64,000 bases of DNA. It comes from Selaginella tamariscina. Taxonomy: Eukaryota; Streptophyta; Lycopodiopsida; Selaginellales; Selaginellaceae. The notes beneath the pieces are model-generated. The model did no database searches and was not told where the DNA came from. It was given only the letters and a program-made list of their open reading frames with translations. This document shows, piece by piece, positions 56,007-64,000 of this stretch. Position 1 is the stretch's first letter, and each line of letters opens with the position of its first letter. The stretch is from NCBI GenBank assembly GCA_003024785.1, contig PUQB01000064.1:496001-560000 (forward strand), given 5' to 3'. A program made the translations under genes and the position numbers.

Positions 56007-57820
56007 TGTACTCTTGCAATTTACTACATGTATATGTATGTATTTGATTGATGGTTAGATGTTACTAATTAAAAGTTATTCGATACCTAAAATATTTAAT
56101 CAAGGAGTCAACGATGTATTTAAGTAATTGTAGGTTGGCACCTTGGAGGTTACATAGAGCTATTGAAACAGGTTGGCACATAGTAATAAATTAAGGATGT
56201 GGTAAATAAAATATGTAGTGTAAATGTACTATCAGACATGAAGCTTATGATAGAAATAGTAATTGAACTTTGATGGCCAAAGAAGATTAAACCATGTTCA
56301 CTTGGTTATCTAAGGTATTTGTATTTAGCATGTTTTTTCTCAGTATCTTGTGAGCTCTATTTCTAACTCTATATGCAGGGGATAAGGTGGTCATTGCACT
56401 AAGGTAATACTAGTGGAAGGTAGAGGTTCTTCCCCTCTCTTCATTAAATGAATAATTTTTCTCTTTCCCTTTTTTTTCTCTTGTGAATGTGTGCATGAAG
56501 TTGGTAGCTAGGTGTTCCATCTGTCATTCATTCAAATTGCATCCTTTAGAAACCTTATGGTTATATGCATTTCCAACTAAGATTCCTCTTGGTGGATGCC
56601 CTTTAAAAGACACAATTGACTTGGCCATTGTTCAATGTGAGTAGGGAGATGACAATTAATAACAACTCTTTAATAATTATGTTTTTCCACATTAGCCTAT
56701 GAAGATGATGACCATTTGGGTAACCACGATAGAATACTATAATTCTAATGTGTGTGTGAAGGGTGTGAGTGTCAAAGTATATATTTTCTTTAATGAGCCT
56801 TCCCAACCTTGGACTTGCAATTACATGATTTATTCATGACAAAGTGATAGAGTACCATCTAACCATGCAATTAAGGAGAAAAGCTTGCAAATGACAAAGT
56901 GGGCTAGACAATGTTGAATGAGTATTGGAGATTGGATTTGCTTCCTTAAGGTACATAAGAAGTGACCCATGTTTAAGGTCTTGTAGAATTGCTAAGAGCA
57001 TGGAGAAGAATAGTGTCACTCATTGGAGACAATGAGCCACGCAAATTTGATAGGGAAGTGACATTAATAGGGCTAATAATGTAGAGAAGCAATTGTATGA
57101 GCATCAACACAAGGTGGTGAAGCTTAAATTACATTGGAAGGACACTACAAACAAGGTTGGAGTTTGGTAGTCATACCGACCCACTTAAACACCAAAGAGG
57201 AATTGTTCATAGTCCCCATGGCCGATGGATAGAAGTTGATGACTCCGAGAGAGGTGGATGGAAGAGAAGAGCCCACAAGGGAAATGTGAACCTCCCGACT
57301 TTTATGAACCTCAACATAGCACACTTGGTCCACAACCCACATTAGCATAGGCCCATGGAGAGGGAACATTGCATTGTGATGATGGAGATTAGAGTAGTGA
57401 GTAGCAATTGGTGGAGTGCAAAATGCCTAAGGTCCAAGGTTTGATGTGTGTTTCTTGAAGGTAGATAAAGAAAGCTGCATCATCAAGCTGTGGAAGCCTA
57501 ACAACACCAACAAACCAAGAGGATCTAGTCCTAGGAGAGCAAATGAGCAGCTCAACCCAAAGGCCTTAGAGGGAGGCAATAAACATCCACCTAGGCACCC
57601 CTTACTACATGATTTTGGACAATAGGAAGGTTGGACAAGCCACAACAAGTACCAATGAAGCAATGCTAATATAACAACCCTTTGTCAATATGTCAGGAAG
57701 AAAACACCTAGCATTTAAATGTTTAAAGATAAAGTAAGAAACTCTAACAAAGAGATGGGCAGCAGTTGTAGGAAAACAACAATTGATACTACCATACCCA
57801 TTTTAAAGAGTTGACTATGC
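56007..57820. other. Non-coding, no gene recognised
   Basis: No domain-bearing frame on either strand. Short open frames (for example 57145-57369 minus, 57427-57663 minus) have no recognisable features. Confidence 0.45.
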
Positions 57821-57849
57821 CTCAGATTGAACAAGGGTGCTTGATCTTG

Positions 57850-58560
57850 ATGACAATTACATAGCAAAGTTCAATTATGATGAGGTATACCTAGGGCACC
57901 CTAACTCAAGTTAGTTCAAAGCTTGATTACAATGAGGAGGTACCTAACTCCTTGAATTGGTTCATAGAATTCAATTATGATGAAGAGATACCTAGGGCAC
58001 TCTGACTCCCTAAGCTGGTTCTTATAGCTGCAAGAGAAGAAGCCCCAATTATGATGAGGATATACTCAAAACACCCCAACTCCCTAAGCTAGTTCTTATA
58101 GGCGTATGAGGAGCTTGATGATGTGGCAAAACTAGGAGGACAATGAAAAAAATACCACTAAGGTGGATGGCAAACTTTGGTTCATGCTAGGCTCTCAATA
58201 AGGCAGCCAACACAACACGTGCCACAAACTTCAATGTTGAGAGCCTCCTCGACACATGCCACATTAGTAAGAGCAAAATGACTAGGTAGCTAGAGAAGCA
58301 ACATGTTGTAAAAAATAGGAAGTAAAAAACACCATATCATTTATTCAAGGATTAATAATTATTTACCATGGCAACCAACATGACAAATTCTCGATAAGGT
58401 AGTCAAAGAAGCACCATGCGGGAGAAGGCATAAAGCATAAGGCAACATGTCATTATAAAAGGACTAATAATTGTTTATTGTGACCAGGCCCTTAGCAAGG
58501 CAGCAAACACATACACATGTCACAAACATCATGAGCAAAATGACCACATAATCAAAGAAG
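57850..58560. repeat. Degenerate tandem repeats
   Basis: A unit of roughly 70-80 bp (CAATTATGATGAGG, TACCTAGGGCACCC, TCCCTAAGCTGGTTCTTATAG) repeats about four times to 58110. A longer unit with AAGGCAGCCAACAC, GTGCCACAAAC and GGATTAATAATTATTTA-type blocks follows two to three times to 58560. Confidence 0.65.
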
Positions 58561-59680
58561 ATCTTGGGTTCAAGTTTGCCTTAATAATTTAAAGAACTTC
58601 CAGTTATTAGTCCTTGATGTGGTGCCTTTTGCACCTCCCACATGGTGCTTCATAACATTCTTATCATATTCTCATAAACAAATTGAATAAAGAAGTAATT
58701 GCTTGTTTGAATTCTTGTTCTAGTTGGACTTAATTATGGTGTATAATATTCATGAAAATATGTGTGTAATATTCACCACACTTTCATGAAATATGTTGAA
58801 ACCCCATTTATTTGAACTTTACTTGAACTCATAAAACTTGGACTTTGTGAAATGCACACATATGATAGCTCCCATGGTGAACAAACTAGGGGTAGGAGAT
58901 GCCTCCAATACCAAATGTTATAGTCCTTGGTAAACAATGTTATTTACCTAAAGACTAATGATTGTCCACGATAGACCAAAATTGTTATTTCAATCGGGTA
59001 GACTTGAACCAAAGAGACCTTATAATTCACATGATTATTAATTCTTAGATAAATAGTGTGGTTGATTAGAGAGTATAACATTTGGTATTGGAGATTATGG
59101 GGAAGATCATGTGTATTGAGACCCCAAGGCTAGCATCCCCCACTCCTCAATTGTTTGCTAAGGGGCTCTCCAATTAATTTGGGTCTCAACTATATTCAAG
59201 AATACAGATTTTGTGAAAGTGTGGTGAATATTACACATAGTGGTTAAAGCTAATTGAAATAAAAGTTCAAATATTGAGCAACTAAATATTGCAACTACTT
59301 TATTGATTTATGAGACCATAATAAGAATCTTATGGATCATGTGTGTCATTATTAACTTTGGACAACCACACTTAGTAACATGTTTTGGAGCATAAACACA
59401 ATCTCTATAATGCACTTAAAAACTGAGAGTATTTTAAATTGTCAAGGCTATAATAAACTTTATTTAGGTTTGTACTCTTATGGTATTAATAGTTAAGGGT
59501 TTCTAAGAGTAGTTTAGGGTGGGGTTTCGGATCCATTATTATATTTTAGTGCAATGACCTGAGTTAAGAGTTGAAGGAGTTTCAAAATGTTCACTTGGGA
59601 CTTCGTTGAAATATTGACTCAATGCACTAATTTTATCAACCCTTCCTACATTTTTCAACCATGGATTTTTGCATGGCATA
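58561..59680. other. Non-coding; possible LTR-element relic
   Basis: No gene. TTTGGTATTGGAG near 59080 resembles a tRNA-Met primer-binding site after a TAACA end, so this may be a decayed LTR/leader junction. Confidence 0.3.
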
Positions 59681-59689
59681 AGGTATGTG

Positions 59690-60040
59690 ACAACTAGGCA
59701 TTAGGCCAATCATTGATGTCTAAGCATTTCCTTGCTAATGGTCTTCCCATGTGATGCTTGGCATTCCTTGGTATCATGCTGATGTGCTGGTACTCATTGT
59801 GGCATGTCACATCGTTGGACTTGCTGAAGTTTTGGTGTGGAGGCCTCCTCGGTGGTCATTGACGTCCTTTCAGATGAGCCTCTTCATCCACTCTTCTTAG
59901 GCATCCATGTGCACTCCCCTATGGCAACAACCTTGGGCTTTCTACACAATGTTTCCTGCTCCCTTGGCCATGTTGGACCCTTGATGAACCCAACTTGTTG
60001 TCGTCTAAGATCATTTGGTAGTGCATCCTAAACAGTCATG
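59690..60040 (+). repeat. Left arm of a ~4.2-kb-spanning inverted repeat
   Basis: Shares GTTTTGGTGTGGAGGCCTCC, GGTCTTCCCATGTG and ATTTGGT-GTGCATCCTAAACA blocks with the reverse complement of 63125-63870. Confidence 0.65.
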
Positions 60041-62060
60041 TAGCACTTGACTCATGTCCTCAAGCTGGCAATGTAGGTGCTAAATGTGGCATTTGTTGTA
60101 CTCTGCCTTGGTCAACTAGCCTTTTTTTGGCTTCAAATTTCAACCTACTAGCCATTTGGTACTTGTTGTTGATGTTGAGTTGTTCGAATGAATTAACTCC
60201 TTCCTAATCTCTTTTGTGAGCTGCTACTCTACCAGCCATTGTGAAGTCAATGTGTATTGGGTGATTATCATTGTGGTTACCATATATGGTTCTCAAAGAC
60301 TCTACAAGCCAATCAAAGCGTGCTTGTTCTACTAGTGGGAGTGCTTGGTGGTCTCCAAAACACCACTATCAATGCCCTACTCCCGAAGGTTTGGCTGGGG
60401 AACGGCCTTCCGCCTAAAGTGTGACATGGTGTCTTGGTTGAATGGTGGTGTCCTCTACTCATATGCTGCACATGAGTTTGTGCCCTTGAGATGTAGGATT
60501 CATGGAGTTTTATAATAGTGCTAGTGATGTTGTCTTCAGAGGAGCAACATAGTGAGCAAAATGTGTAAGTAGCTTACATTGTAGAAGGGACATATAATAA
60601 GAAGGCCATTATCTTGCATTCTATTGAGGAAATACTATAAACAATCTGCTGCATGGAGCAGACTAATGTAACTAGAAGGAGACTAAGGAGCAAGATCTAG
60701 CATGGGTAGAAGAGTTGCAAGAAGAAGAACCATGTCCACTAATCACCTCCCTCCAAATATAGCAGCTGGAGGTGGCCATGTGCTGCCCTCTAGTTGGTTA
60801 GGCATCCTCCACATGGCGCCTCCCTGTTGGGGCTCTCCTCATGATGCATCAATTTGTACTTGGTCAATTGTCATAATGTGCATCCCACTTACAGTACCTT
60901 GAGGTTGTTGGCTAGATTTGTTTGTAGGATTGCATGACAACATGTCCTTGTTTGTTGACGTTACCTAACACATGTCCTTGTTGAGGGGCTAAGTTCAGAG
61001 TTTTGCGCAATTGGTCGTTGCACTATCATGTTAGCACTTTGTTGCAGAGTGGTGGTTACTCCATCGACAATCATAAGTACACACTATTAACTATATTTTT
61101 ACTAATTAAAACACTAGGTAAACTTTAACTAAGTACACATAAGAATCATATTAAACTTTCAATGTTAAACATTTATTTCAAAGTTAGTCTCAACTACCTC
61201 TTTTACTTATTATTGTGAATATGCATTTATTGATGGTATGTTCTAAGTTCAACAATGTTTTTTATAACCTGGCTCTTTACTTTAAAGGAGATGCACTTGT
61301 CATATTTGAAGAAGCTGTTGTGCTTTGCAATTGTGATATTCTTAAAATCAAAGTTCCACAACTTATTGAAGATAAACAAACTAAGTTGAACTTCCATTAA
61401 TTTTAGGATTCCATTGGCCTCCTCGGAAATTGTCTTTTGGGTTTATGTTGAGGGGAATCTTAACATGCCATATATTGTATGCCATGCCTTAGAGTTTGGT
61501 TGAAGATGCAACAACCAGTAATTGGCTCTATGTCGATTGCCCACACATTGTTCTTGGATTTTGACACCTTGATAGGTGACAAGCCAAACAACAGCAACAT
61601 GAGGACAACAAAGTAGCAAACAAATGATAGGTTGTTAGGTGGTAGGGTAGGACAAACAGGTTGTTAGGCAATGGTCACATATTAGATATTATGGACCTAA
61701 CCAGCTATCTCCAGGTATTAAATTATGGTCCATATGGGGGAGGTGCATTATGACAATTGATGATGTACAAGCTCATCACAAAGACAGTCCCAACTTGGAG
61801 CCGCCACATGGAGTTCGATAGGTCTACAAGGGAGTGACACATGAATACATTTAGTTACTACTTAAGGAGGGAGGTAAGTAGTGGATGGGGTTCTTGAATG
61901 CACACGTCTTCCTCTCTTTTGGGTTCTTCTAGCTCCAAGCTCATCTATATTGTTCTAGCTCAATCTTCTCCTAAGTGAATTTCGGCAAGGCCTCACGATC
62001 AGCCTCCTAAGAAAGGAGTAGGTAAGAGCCCCCTATTGTATTTCATCCATTCTGCACTTA
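60041..62060. other. Non-coding, no gene recognised
   Basis: Short open frames at 60702-60902 and 61215-61400 show no motif. The stretch lies between the arms of the inverted repeat. Confidence 0.4.
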
Positions 62061-62061
62061 G

Positions 62062-62680
62062 TGCCATAGTTTTAAATGAAGGGCCAAACACATGGCAACA
62101 TGAGGCTGCCAAGTGGTGGTCTAGCATCATCCCCATGACACTAAGTCTTTTGAGACAAACCAGAGAGTCTAGCTTAAATGCTTATGTGAAGGACATAGGG
62201 TTCCACCCTAAGTTCTCTAAAGTGACTATCCTCAAGACCTCAAAGAATAACACAATGAGACCTAGATAAACTCATGCCCTAAATCTCATCAAAAAGACAT
62301 GTACCCCCATGACAAAGCTAAGTCATCATCACTTACCATTTGAGGCATCACCCTCACTCAAAAATATAACCCCTATAGGGTGGGCTTACCCTGACATACC
62401 CTCACATGTTGGAAGTTTGGGTGGCACAAAGGGTGTGCCTTAATGACATAAGATATGTTCATGTTGGTTAAGAGCAAGAAATAAGAAACCTCTTAATCTC
62501 TAGAATGCTTACTCCACACCTATCTTACTTAATATACATGACATAGCTCCCTCCCCCCACCCCCACTATATTAGGGTTAGTGAGTTTATACAAATGACCA
62601 TCTACTACCCCAACGAGTTAAGGCGTGGAGTTAGGTCAACCATAGAGATCAACACCAAACTCACCCAACTGCATCAAACG
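62062..62680 (-). repeat. Degenerate LTR of the 18-22-kb family, reverse orientation
   Basis: Blocks run in the same order as the inverted LTR at 20902-22611: GTTTTAAATGAAGGGCCAA, CATGGCAACATG, TGACACTAAGTCTT, CCTAAGT, AGACCTAGATAAACTCATG, TTGGAAGTTTGGGTGGCAC, a C-rich tract and TTAGGGTTAG. It is heavily mutated. The distal ~900 bp is not recognisable. Confidence 0.65.
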
Positions 62681-63124
62681 CATATCCAAGCTGGAATTTT
62701 CCTAACTTTCCTCCACCATGTGCTACTATGGAACTTTGGGATGTTTCTACGTCCCAAGTACATGGACCATCGCAACATCCAGGTAAGGGCCACCCATTTC
62801 TAACCACCCCATTAGCAGCACTCCATGTAGATCATTGGGCCTCTAGTCGGACCTCCATGAGTTAGACATTGGTAAGCAAACATCGAGCATAGACATATTA
62901 ACACCACCTAAGCACTCAATTGGCCATGCAAGGATAATCCTCCAATACACATGGAGTTCATAGTGGCTAATCAAGTAGCAACTCATAAAAAGATTGAACA
63001 TCAAGAGTCAGTTCATTAAAACCGCTTGACATCAATGAATATGAATGACCAAGAGGTTGCAACAATAAGTTAGAGTCCCATGGATGCCACAATCAGCACT
63101 TGCATCACCAACTCAAGGCCATCA

Positions 63125-63870
63125 CTCAAATGTTGCAAGATTGTTTAGGATGCACCACCAAATGGTCTCGCACGATGACAAGTCAAATCCATCGAATGAC
63201 CAGAAAATGGCAATGAAGACTGACAACGACAACAAAAGGCCAACCTCGCACCAATGAAGACAAAGAAAGGTATAAAGAACCCCAACAACATCCTAATGAG
63301 TTTCTTGGTGTAGAGGAATGCATGGGAATGAACAACACATGATTGACAGACCCACCACAGCATGACCCATGGAGAGGGTTGGGAGAGATGGTTGTACAAA
63401 GGGAGTCTTTTACCTGCTCTCGATGTAGGAGAGAAAACAAATTTGAAGAGACTTTGAGCAAAGTTGCTGGAATTGCATTTAAGGAGTACCTTGCAGTGAG
63501 GAGACCTCATGCTGGAGGACCCCAAGGAATAGGAAGCTTGTGTTGGAGGTAATGAACTTGGAGCATTGATGACAATTAATGGAGCAACATTGCAAACTAG
63601 AAGTCCAACATACCCAAGGGAGTTGGGAACACCATGTAGAGAATCCAGCATATGGATGCCTAGAAAGAAGGAATGAAGAGCCTCTCATGGAAGGACCACA
63701 AGGGGCAGGTTGATGACCCCAAGGAGGAGGCCTCCACACCAAGACTTCAACAAGTCTAACAACCCATGGTGAGTATTAGCACAATGGCTTGAGGCCTAGG
63801 AATGCTAGGCAGCATATGGGAAGACCACAAGTGAGGAGGCACCTAGACGTTAGTGAGTTGATAGACTATG
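63125..63870 (-). repeat. Right arm of the long inverted repeat
   Basis: Reverse-complement counterpart of 59690-60040, about twice as long. It contains an extra segment (about 63180-63600) absent from the left arm. Confidence 0.6.
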
Positions 63871-64000
63871 AGGTATCGGGTGAAGGGAGTACCACAAAGG
63901 GAGCAACCCAACAGTGTGGATGTTAGGCCAAGTTAAGATGTTAATTTTGTTCTAGAGAAGAGCAACCCAAACATGCCATTTGAATGCACATATGAGTACC

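Noticed and set aside
59837-63651. Open frames at 59837-60031, 60702-60902 and 63145-63651 as genes
   Set aside because: They show no recognisable motifs, and the first and last lie in opposite arms of the inverted repeat, so they are repeat-derived.

Overview
This is plant nuclear DNA dominated by transposable elements. It carries one clear host gene, a split aldo/keto reductase on the minus strand at 26.8-28.4 kb. Three observations point to a seed-free land plant, most likely a Selaginella-type lycophyte: every intron I could delimit is 50-62 bp long, there are interstitial CCCTAAA (plant telomere type) tracts, and Ty3/gypsy elements with chromodomain integrases fill much of the window. 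Selaginella is known for unusually short introns, but the species assignment is inference.

The centrepiece is a complete 14.5-kb DNA element at 29,961-44,477. It has 27-bp terminal inverted repeats (25 of 27 positions match) and a 4-bp target duplication (GAGT). It sits inside the integrase gene of an older gypsy element, and removing the element plus one GAGT restores that reading frame exactly. From left to right it carries: a leftward gene for a DDE-type transposase-like protein (DUF7869 type); a palindrome array; about 4 kb of AT-rich and microsatellite DNA; a second palindrome array; a rightward gene combining a ParB-like domain with a DNA N4/N6-methyltransferase-like domain; and a rightward FCP1-like HAD phosphatase gene. 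A second, left-truncated copy (copy A) occupies 5,336-15,880 and keeps the same right terminus.

Both arrays are built from the 18-bp perfect palindrome GGCGGGATTAATCCCGCC. In the cleanest part the palindromes recur every 45 bp, and the sequences between them are often imperfect palindromes too. Each array lies directly upstream of one of the two divergent transcription units. A ParB-like, methyltransferase-like gene beside regularly phased palindromes invites the hypothesis of a parS-like or modification-linked site array inside a eukaryotic transposon. I regard this as the candidate undescribed system here.

Layout. 1-5.3 kb: 5'-truncated gypsy element (minus strand), fused to copy A. 5.3-15.9 kb: copy A. 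15.9-18.2 kb: AT-rich, no gene seen. 18.2-22.6 kb: cluster of 1-1.7-kb LTRs in alternating orientation, no coding interior. 23.3-26.4 kb: gypsy element lacking reverse transcriptase. 26.8-28.4 kb: aldo/keto reductase. 29.5-55.2 kb: one old 4.7-kb gypsy element, split by the 14.5-kb DNA element and by a recent 6.4-kb gypsy element (48,546-54,992; TSD TCCAC) that has itself lost reverse transcriptase. 55.2-64 kb: non-coding, with TA/CA microsatellites, degenerate tandem repeats, a long inverted repeat and an LTR relic.

Most element genes carry frameshifts or stops. Several are single-base changes, so assembly error cannot be separated from real decay by reading alone.
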